Origin: Actinomyces denticolens
GTDB lineage: Bacteria > Actinomycetota > Actinomycetes > Actinomycetales > Actinomycetaceae
NCBI RefSeq assembly: GCF_002072185.1
Contig: NZ_MVIW01000004.1
Location: forward strand, 49,414-113,413
Direction of reading: 5' to 3'
Length of the DNA: 64,000 bases
Numbering within the stretch: the stretch's first letter is position 1; the number at the start of each line of letters is the position of its first letter. The notes under the pieces are model-generated. The model saw only the letters and a program-made list of their open reading frames with translations. It was not told the DNA's origin and did no database searches. Below, piece after piece: positions 1-9,181 of the stretch. The translations under genes and the position numbers were made by a program.

Positions 1-1446
1 GTCGCCGAGCTGTTCCTCTGGCTCTACCGGCTCTTCTACTCCAAGACCCTCGGCCTGACAGTGATCCTCCTGTTCGCCCTGTACGCCTTCATCGGCTCGC
101 TCCTGCCGCAGGCGACGAAGGAGGTCCTGGCCGATCCGTGGGCCAAGGAGGCCTTCCTCAACGCCAGGCGCCCCGCCCTGGGGCGGATGACGACCGCCCT
201 CGACGCCCTGGGCCTCTTCCACGTCTTCACCTCCATCGGCTTCTACGCAGTGGTCTCGCTACTGGCCCTGAGCATCATCGCCTGCACGGTCCACCGCATG
301 CCCGAGCTGGTCAAGCGCGAGAGGGAGCCCCGGGTTCATGTCGCCCCCAGGTTCTTCGACAAGGCCCGCTACCGCGCGCGCATCCCCAGCCCCGACGGTG
401 TCCCGGCCTCCCTGGAGGCGGCCCGTGAGGTCCTGCACGGGGCCCGATGGCGGGTCATCCCGGATGACCGCGACCCGGAGCACTGCCTCTACGCCGACCG
501 CAACGCGCGCTCGGGCATCGGCACCGTCCTCGCGCACACGGCCTTCGTCCTCATCCTGGGCGCCTTCGTCGTCTCCTCCACCTGGGGCATCGAGGAGGAC
601 CTGACCGTTCCCGTCGGCTCCAGCGTCGAGATCGGCCACGGAACGGGGCTGAGCGTGCGCGCCAACTCCTTCACCGACTCCTACACCGACACCGGGCAGC
701 CCATGGATTACGTGTCCGACCTGTCCATCCTGCGCGGGGAGGCGGAGGTCGCCCACCAGGAGGTCCGGGTCAACTCACCGCTGTCCGTCGAGGGCTACCG
801 GCTCCACCAGGCCTCCTACGGCACGTCGGCGGATGTCACCATCGCCGACGCCGCCGGGACCGTCCTCGCCCAGCGCAGCGTGCCGCTCCAGTGGCAGACC
901 CCGCAGAGGACCGAGGCCTACGGGCGGGTCGATCTGCCCGATGGCAGGGCCGTCTACGTCTTCCTTCCCGCCTCGGGGCAGGCGATGTCCCAGATCGCGC
1001 CGGGAACCGCCGTCTTCGGTCTGGCCCCCGACGGCCACAGCGACCCGCAGGCCGAGCAGCAGGCCGAGGCCGGGACCGCGGCCCGGCTCGAGGACCTGAC
1101 CGTCACCTTCGATCGGGAGCGCCAGTACACGGGGCTCACACTCCGGCGGGACCCGGGCACCCCGATCATGTGGGCCGCCTCGGCGCTGCTGATGATCGGC
1201 ATGTCGATCACGTTCCTCATGCCCTACCGGCGCCTGTGGGTGCGCGTGGAGCCCGACGAGAAGGGCGCCGGGAGCGTCATCCGCCTCGGGTCGGTCTCGC
1301 GGCTCGACATCACCTTCGAGCGCATGTTCGCCGCGCTCGTCGGGCGCATCGAGGACGCCGTCGCCTCCCCGGAGGGCCCTGAGGACCCCGATCCCGCCGC
1401 CAGTGCCAAGGAGAGCAAGGAGAAGGAGCTCAGCGACCATGAATAA
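1..1446 (+). CDS. resB: Cytochrome c biogenesis protein ResB/Ccs1 (5' end outside window)
   Basis: Membrane subunit of the system II (ResBC/Ccs) machine, which carries haem across the membrane and attaches it to apocytochrome c on the outer face. The frame is open from base 1, so the start lies upstream. Visible are hydrophobic segments near the N-terminus (ALYAFIGSLLPQ, a ResB hallmark), a second pair around AVVSLLALSIIACTVHRMPE, a third at TVLAHTAFVLILGAF, a long extracytoplasmic domain, and a last membrane segment (MWAASALLMIGMSITFLMPY) followed by a cytoplasmic tail. The stop overlaps the start of ccsA by 8 nt, as expected for a coupled operon. The family call is firm; only the N-terminus is missing. 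Confidence 0.93.
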   Translation, partial: VAELFLWLYRLFYSKTLGLTVILLFALYAFIGSLLPQATKEVLADPWAKEAFLNARRPALGRMTTALDALGLFHVFTSIGFYAVVSLLALSIIACTVHRMPELVKREREPRVHVAPRFFDKARYRARIPSPDGVPASLEAAREVLHGARWRVIPDDRDPEHCLYADRNARSGIGTVLAHTAFVLILGAFVVSSTWGIEEDLTVPVGSSVEIGHGTGLSVRANSFTDSYTDTGQPMDYVSDLSILRGEAEVAHQEVRVNSPLSVEGYRLHQASYGTSADVTIADAAGTVLAQRSVPLQWQTPQRTEAYGRVDLPDGRAVYVFLPASGQAMSQIAPGTAVFGLAPDGHSDPQAEQQAEAGTAARLEDLTVTFDRERQYTGLTLRRDPGTPIMWAASALLMIGMSITFLMPYRRLWVRVEPDEKGAGSVIRLGSVSRLDITFERMFAALVGRIEDAVASPEGPEDPDPAASAKESKEKELSDHE

Positions 1447-2383
1447 TGTTCTCTCAATCGGCCAGTTCCTCCTGACCTCGGCCATGGCGATCCTCGGCCT
1501 GGCCGTCGTCTGCGATGCCGTCGTCCTCACCGGGCGCGGGGCGCGGGCCCGGGCCATCCCGGCCGCAGCGGGCTCAGGCGGGGGCCGCGGCGGCCGGTCC
1601 CCCGGCAGGGCGGCGGGGAGCCGGGCGAGCCACTCGGCCCATTGGGCGCGCGCCTCACGGCCGGGCCTGCCTAGGGGACTGGCGCTGTACGCCACCGGCT
1701 TCACGGTGATCGCCCTGGCGCTCATCACCGCGTACTTGGCGCTGCGCGCCAGCGCCACCGGGTACAGCCCCTTCGCCAACCAGCATGAGTTCGCGGTGTC
1801 CTTCACCTTCGGCATCCTGCTCATGTACCTCATCGCGGAGTTCCGCTACCGCGTGCGCTGGCTGTCCATCGTGGTCCTCCCCGTGGTCATCGCCCTGCTC
1901 ATCTACGCCAACAGCCAGGACAAGGCGATCAAGCCGCTCGTGCCCGCCTTGCGCAACTCCCTCATGCTGACGCTCCACGTGTTCTTCGCGGTACTGGCCT
2001 ACGGGGCGGCCTGCGTGTCCTTCGCCGCGGCGATCCTCTACCTCCTCCACCCTCATCTGAAGAGGTTCCGGTCGCTCCCCTCGCGCGAGGTCCTCGACGA
2101 CGTCGGCTACAAGGCCGCCACCGCCACCTTCCCGCTGCTGACCATGATGACCGTCCTGGGCGCCGTTTGGGCGAACACCGCGTGGGGCCGCTACTGGGGC
2201 TGGGATCCCAAGGAGACCGCCGCCCTCGTGACCTGGCTCATCTACGGCGCCTACCTGCATGCAAGGGTCACTAGGGGCTGGCAGGGGTCGCGAAGCGCGT
2301 GGCTCCTCGTCCTCGGATTCGGCGCCGTGCTCTTCGCCTACTTCGGGAACCACTTCTTCGGGGGACTGCACTCCTATGGCTGA
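1439..2383 (+). CDS. ccsA: Cytochrome c biogenesis protein CcsA/ResC
   Basis: Polytopic partner of ResB that presents haem to apocytochrome c in system II maturation. The 314-aa product has about eight hydrophobic segments and the haem-binding WWD motif WGRYWGWDPKE near residue 249, followed by the conserved TWLIYGAYLH helix. An Ala/Gly/Arg-rich loop after the first helix (about residues 35-75) is unusually long. I chose the ATG at 1439 because an AAGGAG-type ribosome site lies just upstream and the start overlaps the resB stop; an in-frame ATG at 1403 lies inside resB and would add only Arg-rich residues. The next gene starts inside the last codons of this one. Confidence 0.94.
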   Translation: MNNVLSIGQFLLTSAMAILGLAVVCDAVVLTGRGARARAIPAAAGSGGGRGGRSPGRAAGSRASHSAHWARASRPGLPRGLALYATGFTVIALALITAYLALRASATGYSPFANQHEFAVSFTFGILLMYLIAEFRYRVRWLSIVVLPVVIALLIYANSQDKAIKPLVPALRNSLMLTLHVFFAVLAYGAACVSFAAAILYLLHPHLKRFRSLPSREVLDDVGYKAATATFPLLTMMTVLGAVWANTAWGRYWGWDPKETAALVTWLIYGAYLHARVTRGWQGSRSAWLLVLGFGAVLFAYFGNHFFGGLHSYG

Positions 2384-3077
2384 CAGTGAGGTCAGGGACG
2401 ACGAGGCCCTCCTGGACGAGTGCGGGGCGAGCCCCGCCCTGTCGATGGCGCCCGATGCCGGGGGAGGGGATGCCGAGCCGGGCCCCCGCCGTGTCCCCAT
2501 GTGGCTGAGCAACATCCTCGTCCTGGCCGTGGCCACGGCGCTCATCCTGGGCGGCGTGTGGCTGACGGGCTCGTGGCGAGCCCAGGGCCCCACCGCCGAG
2601 GCCTCCGGCCAGGGGGACGGAGGGGTGACGATGCTGTCCACGGACGCCCCCGGCGCCGCCCCCCAGGTGGGCCAGGAGGCCCCCGCATTCAGCGCCACGG
2701 ATATCAACGGCCGCCCGGTGGACCTGACCGAACTGCGCGGCAGGCCCGTGTGGCTGCTCTTCGGCGCCACCTGGTGCGCCGAGTGCCGCACCGAGGCGCT
2801 GGACATCCAGGCGATCTCGGAGGAGTACGCCGAGCGGCTGACGGTGGTCGCCGTCCACGTTCAGGACAGCCCCCGGACCGTCGCCGACTACGTCCAGCGC
2901 CTGGGACTCACGCACCCCACCGTGGTGGACTCCGATGACACGATCTCCTCGGCGTACGGCGTCTACGGGATCCCCTCCCACTGGTTCATCGACGCCAACG
3001 GCACGATCGCCGCCACGAGGGTCGGCGCGATGTCCCCCGCCCAGATGCGCGAGCAGGTGCAAGCGCTCACGGGCTAG
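2376..3077 (+). CDS. TlpA/ResA-like membrane-anchored thioredoxin
   Basis: Probable thiol-disulfide oxidoreductase that keeps the haem-binding cysteines of apocytochrome c reduced on the outer face of the membrane. The 233-aa product has an acidic cytoplasmic N-terminus, one membrane anchor (about residues 42-64) and a thioredoxin fold of the AhpC/TSA-Redoxin type, with the redox pair in WCAEC (C134, C137) and the YGVYGIPSHWFID cis-proline region. The ATG at 2376 overlaps the ccsA stop by 8 nt and sits in an operon with resB and ccsA, which points to ResA function. I cannot tell ResA from a general TlpA by sequence alone, so I leave out a symbol. Confidence 0.88.
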   Translation: MADSEVRDDEALLDECGASPALSMAPDAGGGDAEPGPRRVPMWLSNILVLAVATALILGGVWLTGSWRAQGPTAEASGQGDGGVTMLSTDAPGAAPQVGQEAPAFSATDINGRPVDLTELRGRPVWLLFGATWCAECRTEALDIQAISEEYAERLTVVAVHVQDSPRTVADYVQRLGLTHPTVVDSDDTISSAYGVYGIPSHWFIDANGTIAATRVGAMSPAQMREQVQALTG

Positions 3078-3134
3078 TCGTGCAGCCGGTCGCCGCTCCG
3101 TGCCGAAGAACACAGGCTCGTCGCGGCCATGGGC

Positions 3135-3164
3135 TTGGAGCCCCGGGAGCCTTTCACCTAAAGT
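3135..3164 (+). promoter_or_regulatory. Predicted sigma-70-type promoter of rplU-rpmA
   Basis: TTGGAG (3135-3140) and TAAAGT (3159-3164) are separated by 18 bp, upstream of the rplU leader. This is the best promoter-like pair between the tlpA-like gene and rplU. Confidence 0.5.
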
Positions 3165-3171
3165 AGTCAGC

Positions 3172-3243
3172 CGGTGCGTGTCGCACCGTTTGCCCAGGAG
3201 AGCGCCCTCCCGGTGCGGGCCGGTCCGGCCCACCGGAGGCGCT
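3172..3243 (+). promoter_or_regulatory. rplU leader with two stable hairpins
   Basis: Two hairpins follow the predicted promoter. The first is CGGTGCG/CGCACCG with loop TGT (3172-3188). The second is long: GGGCCG/CGGCCC with loop GTC (3217-3231), extended outward by CCGGT/ACCGG and further towards GCGCC (3202-3206) against GGCGC (3238-3242). It ends about 30 nt before the start codon. Such structures are typical of autoregulated ribosomal-protein leaders; control by L21 is an inference. Confidence 0.45.
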
Positions 3244-3272
3244 CCGCAGATTCGGAAGAGATGAGCATTCCC

Positions 3273-3581
3273 GTGGTCTACGCGATCGTCAAGGCTGGTG
3301 GCCGTCAGGAGAAGGTCTCCGTCGGCGACGTCGTGGTTGTCGACAAGCTTGCCGGTGAGATCGGCGACGAGGTCACTCTCGCCCCCGTCATGCTGGTCGA
3401 TGGCGACAAGGTGACCGCCTCCGCCGCCGACCTTGCCAAGTCCTCCGTCACGGCTGAGATCGTCGGCGACGAGAAGGGCCCCAAGATCAACATCCTCAAG
3501 TTCAAGAACAAGACCGGCTTCCGCAAGCGCCAGGGCCACCGGGCCCAGCTCACGGCCGTCAAGATCACCGCGATCAAGTGA
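3273..3581 (+). CDS. rplU: 50S ribosomal protein L21
   Basis: Large-subunit protein that binds 23S rRNA. From the GTG at 3273 the product is 102 aa, the normal size, and begins [12 protein letters not shown], the usual L21 N-terminus. The C-terminus [17 protein letters not shown] is the L21 signature. An ATG at 3261 is also in frame and would add four residues, but its GGAAG ribosome site is only 2 nt away, too close; the same site is about 14 nt from the GTG. It is followed 51 nt later by rpmA, the standard rplU-rpmA-obgE order. Confidence 0.95.
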   Translation: MVYAIVKAGGRQEKVSVGDVVVVDKLAGEIGDEVTLAPVMLVDGDKVTASAADLAKSSVTAEIVGDEKGPKINILKFKNKTGFRKRQGHRAQLTAVKITAIK

Positions 3582-3632
3582 CGCCCGGCGCCACCGAAGA
3601 ATCGCACCAGTCAAGAGAGAGAGAAGCCTGAG

Positions 3633-3890
3633 ATGGCACACAAGAAGGGTCTTGGTTCCTCCCGCAACGGCCGTGACTCGAACGCCCAGCGCCTCGGCGT
3701 CAAGCGCTACGGCGGCCAGTTCGTCAAGGCCGGCGAGATCATCGTCCGCCAGCGCGGCACCCACTTCCACCCCGGCAACAACGTGGGCCGTGGCAATGAC
3801 GACACGCTGTTCGCCACCGCCGCCGGCAACGTCGAGTTCGGCACCCACCGCGGCCGCCGGGTCGTCAACGTCGTGCTCCCCGAGGCCTGA
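3633..3890 (+). CDS. rpmA: 50S ribosomal protein L27
   Basis: Large-subunit protein whose N-terminal tail reaches the peptidyl transferase centre. The 85-aa product starts [17 protein letters not shown] and has the conserved [22 protein letters not shown] core. It lacks the cleavable N-terminal extension seen in Firmicutes. An AGAGAGAGAAG stretch precedes the ATG. A strong hairpin follows at 3911-3946. Confidence 0.97.
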   Translation: MAHKKGLGSSRNGRDSNAQRLGVKRYGGQFVKAGEIIVRQRGTHFHPGNNVGRGNDDTLFATAAGNVEFGTHRGRRVVNVVLPEA

Positions 3891-3910
3891 GCCTCGCGCA
3901 CCCGGACTCT

Positions 3911-3946
3911 CGCGAGGGCGAACGGCTTGGGCCGTCCGCCCTCGCG
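3911..3946 (+). terminator. Terminator-like hairpin after rpmA
   Basis: CGCGAGGGCG (3911-3920) pairs with CGCCCTCGCG (3937-3946) as a perfect 10-bp stem, continued by ACGG/CCGT after one A-C mismatch. No long T run follows, as is common for GC-rich actinobacterial terminators. It may allow only partial read-through into obgE. Confidence 0.6.
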
Positions 3947-4022
3947 CTGTTCCCAGGGCCGGGCCCGGGCGCCCCGGCCCGGCCCCCCCCGTCCCACTCG
4001 GCCCAATCCATGAGGAGAGACC

Positions 4023-5624
4023 ATGCCCAGCTTCATCGACCGAGTGGTCCTCCACGTCGCCGGGGGCGACGGCGGCGACGGCTGCACCTCCATCCACCGG
4101 GAGAAGTTCAAGCCGCTGGCCGGCCCCGACGGCGGCGACGGCGGGCACGGCGGTGACGTCATCCTCGCCGTCGACCCCCGGACCACCACCCTGCTCAGCT
4201 ACCATCGCGCCCCGCACCGCAGCGCCGGGAAGGGCAGCCCGGGCATGGGCGATTGGCGTCGCGGCGTCGACGGCAAGGACGTCATCCTGCCCGTTCCCGA
4301 GGGCACGGTGGTCAAGGACGACGAGGGGCGGGTCCTGGCCGACCTCGTGGGCGCGGACGCGCGTGTCGTCGTCGCCCGGGGCGGAACCGGCGGGCGCGGC
4401 AACTTCTCCCTGGCCTCCTCCAAGCGCCGTGCCCCCGGCTTCCACCTCCTGGGCGAGCCCGGACAGGTCCGCGACATCACCCTGGAGCTCAAGACCATCG
4501 CCGACGTCGCCCTGGTCGGTTACCCCAGCGCCGGCAAGTCCTCCCTCATCGCCGCCATGAGCGCGGCCCGTCCCAAGATCGCCGACTACCCCTTCACCAC
4601 CCTCGTGCCGAATCTCGGCGTCGTGGAGGCGGGCCAGACCCGCTACACGATTGCCGACGTCCCCGGCCTCATCCCGGGCGCCAGTGAGGGCAAGGGCCTG
4701 GGTCTGGAGTTCCTGCGGCATATCGAGCGCTGCGCCGTCATCGTGCACGTCCTGGACTGCGCGACCCTGGAGCCCGGCCGTGATCCGCTGAGCGACCTGG
4801 ACACCATCGAGGCCGAGCTGGCCGCCTACTCCGAGCGCCTCGGCGACGAGAACGACCCGGTCCTCACCGGTCGCGTGCCGCTGATGGAGCGGCCCCGCGT
4901 CGTCGTTCTCAACAAGGCCGATGTCCCCGACGCCGCCGAGCTCGCCGAGTTCGTCACCGACGACATCGCCGCCCGGGGGCTGCCGGTGCTCACGATCTCC
5001 GCCGTTGCCCGCACCGGCCTGCGCGAGCTCTCGTTCGCCCTGGCCGAGCGCGTGCGCGCCGCCAGGCGGGCCCGGCCCGTCTCCGCCGAGCGGATCGCCG
5101 AGGAGGCCGAGGCCGCCCGCCCCGTCATCCGGCCGACTGCCGTCGGACGGCGCGGCAAGGAGGACATCGCCGTCGTGCGGCCCATCAATCATCCCACCGA
5201 GGGGCGGGTGTTCCAGGTGAGGGGGGACAAGCCCGAGCGCTGGATCCTCCAGACCGATTTCTCCAACAACGAGGCGATCGGCTACCTCGCCGACCGGCTC
5301 GCCGCCGGGGGAGTCGAGGACCTGCTCGTCAAGGCCGGTGCGCGCGCCGGGGACGCCGTGCTCATCGGCGAGGTCGACGGCGGCGTCCTGTTCACCTGGG
5401 AGCCCACCATGACCACCGGCGCCGAACTCCTGGGGGCGCGGGGGACCGACACGCGCGTCGAGGACTACCACCGGCGCACCAACGCCGAGCGCCGCGTGCG
5501 CTACCACGAGCGCATGGACGCCAAGGAGGCCGCCCGCCAGGAGCTGCGGGACGAGGCCGCCGAGGGCATCTGGACCGACGCCTCCTCCTGGGGGCGCGGG
5601 GATGAGGATGGGGCGGACTCATGA
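4023..5624 (+). CDS. obgE: GTPase ObgE/CgtA
   Basis: Essential ribosome-assembly and stress GTPase. The 533-aa protein has the glycine-rich Obg fold (about 1-158: GGDGGDG repeats and [16 protein letters not shown]), a G domain with P-loop GYPSAGKSS (about 166-174), [12 protein letters not shown] switch region and NKAD specificity motif, then an OCT domain (about 350-450, [13 protein letters not shown]), and an extra charged C-terminal tail of about 70 residues. A GAGGAGA ribosome site precedes the ATG. The stop overlaps the proB start by 4 nt. The actinobacterial C-terminal extension is normal for this group. Confidence 0.96.
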   Translation: MPSFIDRVVLHVAGGDGGDGCTSIHREKFKPLAGPDGGDGGHGGDVILAVDPRTTTLLSYHRAPHRSAGKGSPGMGDWRRGVDGKDVILPVPEGTVVKDDEGRVLADLVGADARVVVARGGTGGRGNFSLASSKRRAPGFHLLGEPGQVRDITLELKTIADVALVGYPSAGKSSLIAAMSAARPKIADYPFTTLVPNLGVVEAGQTRYTIADVPGLIPGASEGKGLGLEFLRHIERCAVIVHVLDCATLEPGRDPLSDLDTIEAELAAYSERLGDENDPVLTGRVPLMERPRVVVLNKADVPDAAELAEFVTDDIAARGLPVLTISAVARTGLRELSFALAERVRAARRARPVSAERIAEEAEAARPVIRPTAVGRRGKEDIAVVRPINHPTEGRVFQVRGDKPERWILQTDFSNNEAIGYLADRLAAGGVEDLLVKAGARAGDAVLIGEVDGGVLFTWEPTMTTGAELLGARGTDTRVEDYHRRTNAERRVRYHERMDAKEAARQELRDEAAEGIWTDASSWGRGDEDGADS

Positions 5625-6751
5625 GCGCGCGCCCCGCCGCGCTGCCCGAGGGATCCCGCGTCGTCATCAAAGTGGGTTCCTCCTCCCTGACCCGCGATGA
5701 CGGCGGCCTCGACCTCAACCGCATCGACGTGCTCGCCAGGCTCGTGGGGGGCATGAGGCGGCGCGGTCACGACGTCGTGCTCGTGTCCTCCGGCGCGGTC
5801 GCGGCGGGCCTGCCCCCGCTGGGGATCGAGAGCCGCCCCGATGACCTCAGCATGCTGGCCGCCGCGGCCTCCGTGGGCCAGAGCCACCTCATGGCCCGCT
5901 GGCAGGCGGCGATGAGCAACTACGGGGTGGTCGTCGCCCAGGTGCTCCTCACCGCGCAGGACGTGGCCGTGCGCAGTCACTACCGGACCGTGCGCGCCAC
6001 CTTCGACGCACTGCTCGACCTGGGCACGGTGCCGATCATCAATGAGAACGACGCCGTGGCCACCACGGAGTTCAACCTGGGGGACAACGACCACCTGGCC
6101 GCGCTCGTCGCCCACCTGGTGACGGCGGACGTCCTCATCCTCCTCACGGATGTGGACGGCATGTGGACCGCCCGGCCCGGGACGCCCGGTGCCACGCCCA
6201 TCCGCTACATCCCCGGCGGCAGGAGCTTGGAGGACGTCGATGTCACCGGCTCGGGATCGGCCCTGGGCACCGGTGGGATGCGCACGAAGGCCCAGGCCGC
6301 GACCATCGCCTGCGCCTCGGGGACCGCCACCATCATCGCGTCGGCGGATGATGCCGCCCGATTGCTCTCACCCGGGGGAGTGCCGACCGACCTCGGCACA
6401 TGGTTCGAGCCCACCGGCCCCCACCGTCCCAGCAGGCGGTTGTGGATGGCCCACGCCTCCCGCGTCGAGGGCCGTGTGCTCGTCGACGCAGGGGCCGACC
6501 ACGCCCTCACCGCGGGCAAGAAGTCGCTCCTCCTGCCCGGCGTGGTGGGTGTCGACGGCGAGTTCGAGTCCGGCGCCGTCGTCGAGATCGTCGGGCCGAG
6601 GGGCCCCGTGGCCCGGGGGATCTGCCGCTACGCCTCTGCGGAGATCGAGGAGGTCCTCGACGCCCGCGGCGGCGGGGCGCCGATGCCCGACCACCTCGCG
6701 CCCGTCGTGCACCGCGACGACCTGGCGGAGCTCCCGCGCCTGGCGGGCTGA
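5621..6751 (+). CDS. proB: Glutamate 5-kinase
   Basis: First enzyme of proline synthesis: phosphorylates glutamate with ATP to gamma-glutamyl phosphate. The 376-aa product has the amino acid kinase domain ([33 protein letters not shown] and the [12 protein letters not shown] region) and a C-terminal PUA domain (about 275-370, [20 protein letters not shown]). The start overlaps the obgE stop (ATGA). ProA, the next enzyme, is about 1 kb downstream but separated by a convergent lipoprotein gene, so the two pro genes are not one transcript here. Feedback inhibition by proline is expected from the family. Confidence 0.96.
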   Translation: MSARPAALPEGSRVVIKVGSSSLTRDDGGLDLNRIDVLARLVGGMRRRGHDVVLVSSGAVAAGLPPLGIESRPDDLSMLAAAASVGQSHLMARWQAAMSNYGVVVAQVLLTAQDVAVRSHYRTVRATFDALLDLGTVPIINENDAVATTEFNLGDNDHLAALVAHLVTADVLILLTDVDGMWTARPGTPGATPIRYIPGGRSLEDVDVTGSGSALGTGGMRTKAQAATIACASGTATIIASADDAARLLSPGGVPTDLGTWFEPTGPHRPSRRLWMAHASRVEGRVLVDAGADHALTAGKKSLLLPGVVGVDGEFESGAVVEIVGPRGPVARGICRYASAEIEEVLDARGGGAPMPDHLAPVVHRDDLAELPRLAG

Positions 6752-6752
6752 A

Positions 6753-7436
6753 TCACTGCTGAGCCTTCCGGATCAGAGTGAGGGTGCCCTCGGAGCGCTC
6801 CAGGACGATGGAGCCATCGGCCGAGCGGGTGATGGAGCGCGCCACGAAGAGGCTCCCATCGCGGTTCGTGATCGTGTAGCCGCGCGAGTCCTGGCCGATC
6901 TCCCAGCCGTCGTACTCCGGCAGGCAGGGCGCGGGCGCACTGGCCACGGCGGAGCCGACATAGGTGTGGTCGGCGTTGAACGTGGCCTCGAGCCCGACGC
7001 ACTCGGGAGCGGACGCCTGGGAGATCGTGAAGGTGGCGCCGCTGAGCGCGGACTCCAGCGCGCCCTTCTCCGAGCTGATCGAGGCCTCCGTCGACGCGCG
7101 GTTCTCCGTGGCCCGGGCGGAGGGGACCGGTGATGCCTGCTCGGTGGGGGAGGGGCGGGTGGCGGCGCTTTCGGGGCTCGCGCCGGTGCCCACCGAGGTC
7201 GGGGTCGTCTCAGGCTGGATCGACGCCGGCGCGTGGCCGGCGCCCGTGGCCCGGTCGGGCTCGATGGCGAGGCCGCCGCCGGCGGCGCCCGGGGGGACGA
7301 CGATCGTCGGTTCCGGGGAGACCGAGGCCCCGCCGGGGCGCCCGCCATCATCGGCCGGCGCGCTCTGGCAGGCGGCCAGCGGCGCGAGGATCGCGAGCGC
7401 CAGGGCGCCGAGCGGGGCGCGAAGGCGAGGTCTCAT
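6753..7436 (-). CDS. Predicted lipoprotein of unknown function
   Basis: A 227-aa secreted lipoprotein: MRPRLRAPLGALALAILAPLAAC gives a signal peptide with lipobox LAAC, so the mature protein starts at a lipidated Cys near residue 23. Residues about 25-120 are Ala/Pro/Ser/Thr-rich and probably disordered; the last 100 residues form a small domain beginning near LESALSGATFTISQASAPEC. That domain has a META-like or beta-rich look, but I do not recognise it firmly. A GAGGAG ribosome site precedes the ATG at 7436; longer in-frame starts upstream have no ribosome site and would bury the signal peptide. It is convergent with proB, with only 1 nt between the stops. Confidence 0.8.
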   Translation of the reverse strand: MRPRLRAPLGALALAILAPLAACQSAPADDGGRPGGASVSPEPTIVVPPGAAGGGLAIEPDRATGAGHAPASIQPETTPTSVGTGASPESAATRPSPTEQASPVPSARATENRASTEASISSEKGALESALSGATFTISQASAPECVGLEATFNADHTYVGSAVASAPAPCLPEYDGWEIGQDSRGYTITNRDGSLFVARSITRSADGSIVLERSEGTLTLIRKAQQ

Positions 7437-7827
7437 GTGCTGACTCCTCGAGAGACTGGGTACCGCGCCCATCGCACCGTGAGCGGTGCCGACGGCACGG
7501 GGCGGGGGCACCGGAAGGCGCCGGAACTGCCACGACGTGACCAGGCGTTGTTGGAGTTTACCGCGATGAGGGGATCGTGCCCAGGGCGAGGATGGTGACG
7601 GCGACGCCGCCGCGGATGGAGCGCATGGGGACCTCATCGGGAAGGATCGGATAGGTGACAGCCACCACGGTATGGAGTGAGGTGGGTTGTGAACAGCAAT
7701 TTCTTCTCCTTTCTCGTCCACTGAGACACGGACTGGGCCCGCTGGAGGCGCCCGCGGTCAGGATGCGGCCCTCTCACTCCCTGTTCCCCCGATACGTGAA
7801 CCTCCCCGCGGACCGTAGGCTGGCCGC
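7437..7827. other. 391-bp divergent spacer, no gene seen
   Basis: Lies between the leftward lipoprotein gene and the rightward proA gene. Reading frames here are short or are upstream extensions lacking ribosome sites. It includes a pyrimidine run (TTTCTTCTCCTTTCTCG near 7700) and, at the right end, the leaderless proA promoter. I see no RNA gene or convincing repeat. Confidence 0.6.
7816..7821 (+). promoter_or_regulatory. Leaderless -10 element of proA
   Basis: TAGGCT ends 6 nt before the proA ATG and there is no Shine-Dalgarno, so the transcript should begin at or next to the start codon. Confidence 0.6.
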
Positions 7828-9174
7828 ATGACGACGACGCGGTCCGCCCCGCCCAGCACCAGTGCCGCCCATGCCCCATCGGCCCAGCCCGACGCCCATG
7901 CCCTCGTCCGCGAGACGGGCCTGGCGGCGCGGGCGGCCCAGCGCGAGTTCGCCGGGGCGACCCGGGCGGTCAAGGACGCCGCCCTGCTCTCCATGGCCTC
8001 CGCCCTGCGCGCCCGGAGCGGGAGCATCCGCGCGGCCAACGAGGATGACCTGGCCGCCGCCCGCGAGGCCGGCATGAAGGAAGGGCTCGTCGACCGCCTG
8101 GCCCTCGATCAGGCCCGGATCGAGCGGATCGCCGCATCCGTGGAGGAGATCGCCGCCCTGCCCGATCCCGTCGGCCAGGTCGTCGACGGCTCCGTCATGC
8201 CCAACGGGCTGCGCGTGCGCAGGCTCCGCGTCCCCATGGGCGTCGTCGGCATGATCTACGAGGCCCGGCCCAATGTCACCGTGGACGTCGCCGCGCTCGC
8301 CGTGAAGTCGGGCAACGCCGTCGTCCTGCGCGGCGGCAGCGCCGCCGGGCGGAGCAACGCCGCGATCGTCGCCGCGCTCCGGGCCTCCCTCGCCTCCCAG
8401 GGCCTGCCCGCTGACCTCGTGACCACCATCGACCCCGCCGGGCGGGAGGGCGCTCAGGCGCTCATGCGCGCCCGCGGCCTCATCGACGTGCTCGTGCCCA
8501 GAGGCGGCGCCGGCCTCATCCGCGCCGTCGTCGAGAACTCCTCCGTCCCGGTCATCGAGACCGGCTCGGGCAACTGCCACGTGTACGTCGACGCCAGCGC
8601 CGACCTCGCGGCGGCCGTGGGCATCATCGTCAACGCCAAGACCCAGCGCGTCGGGGTGTGCAACGCCGCCGAGACCCTGCTCGTCCACCAGGACGTCGCC
8701 CGGGAGTACCTCCCCGCCGCCGCCCGGGCCCTCTGGGAGCGCGGGACCATCCTTCACGCCGACGACGCCTCCCGCGCCGTCCTGGCCGATCCCGCCGTCG
8801 AGGCGGGCATGGAGCGCCTCCTCGTCGCGGCGGTCGAGGAGGACTGGGAAACGGAGTACGGCTCCCTGGACCTCGCCGTGCGGGTCGTCGACGGCCTCGA
8901 GGCGGCGATCAGCCACATCCGCCGCTACACCACCGGTCATACCGAGGCGGTACTCGCCCAGGACGTGGCGGTCGTCAACCGCTTCATCGCCGGCATGGAC
9001 AGCGCCGCCGTCATGGTCAACGCCTCCACGCGCTTCACCGATGGCGGCCAGCTCGGCCTGGGCGCCGAGCTCGGCATCTCGACCCAGAAGCTCCACGCCC
9101 GCGGACCCATGGGCCTGGCCGATCTGACGACGACGACGTGGGTCGTCGAGGGCGATGGGCACGTGAGGCCCTGA
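7828..9174 (+). CDS. proA: Glutamate-5-semialdehyde dehydrogenase (gamma-glutamyl phosphate reductase)
   Basis: Second step of proline synthesis: NADPH-dependent reduction of gamma-glutamyl phosphate to the semialdehyde. The 448-aa product is an aldehyde dehydrogenase-fold enzyme with the ProA signature region [20 protein letters not shown], catalytic Cys in [10 protein letters not shown] (about residue 278) and [21 protein letters not shown] near the C-terminus. The start is set by the -10 box 6 nt upstream (leaderless). The first 30 residues are Ala/Pro-rich and not part of the fold. It converges with the DeoR-type regulator, with 7 nt between the stops. Confidence 0.96.
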   Translation: MTTTRSAPPSTSAAHAPSAQPDAHALVRETGLAARAAQREFAGATRAVKDAALLSMASALRARSGSIRAANEDDLAAAREAGMKEGLVDRLALDQARIERIAASVEEIAALPDPVGQVVDGSVMPNGLRVRRLRVPMGVVGMIYEARPNVTVDVAALAVKSGNAVVLRGGSAAGRSNAAIVAALRASLASQGLPADLVTTIDPAGREGAQALMRARGLIDVLVPRGGAGLIRAVVENSSVPVIETGSGNCHVYVDASADLAAAVGIIVNAKTQRVGVCNAAETLLVHQDVAREYLPAAARALWERGTILHADDASRAVLADPAVEAGMERLLVAAVEEDWETEYGSLDLAVRVVDGLEAAISHIRRYTTGHTEAVLAQDVAVVNRFIAGMDSAAVMVNASTRFTDGGQLGLGAELGISTQKLHARGPMGLADLTTTTWVVEGDGHVRP

Positions 9175-9181
9175 GGCGCCC

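Noticed and set aside
2271..5507. 1078-codon minus-strand frame opposite rplU, rpmA and obgE
   Set aside because: Ribosomal protein and Obg genes on the plus strand explain the DNA; the minus frame is low-complexity.
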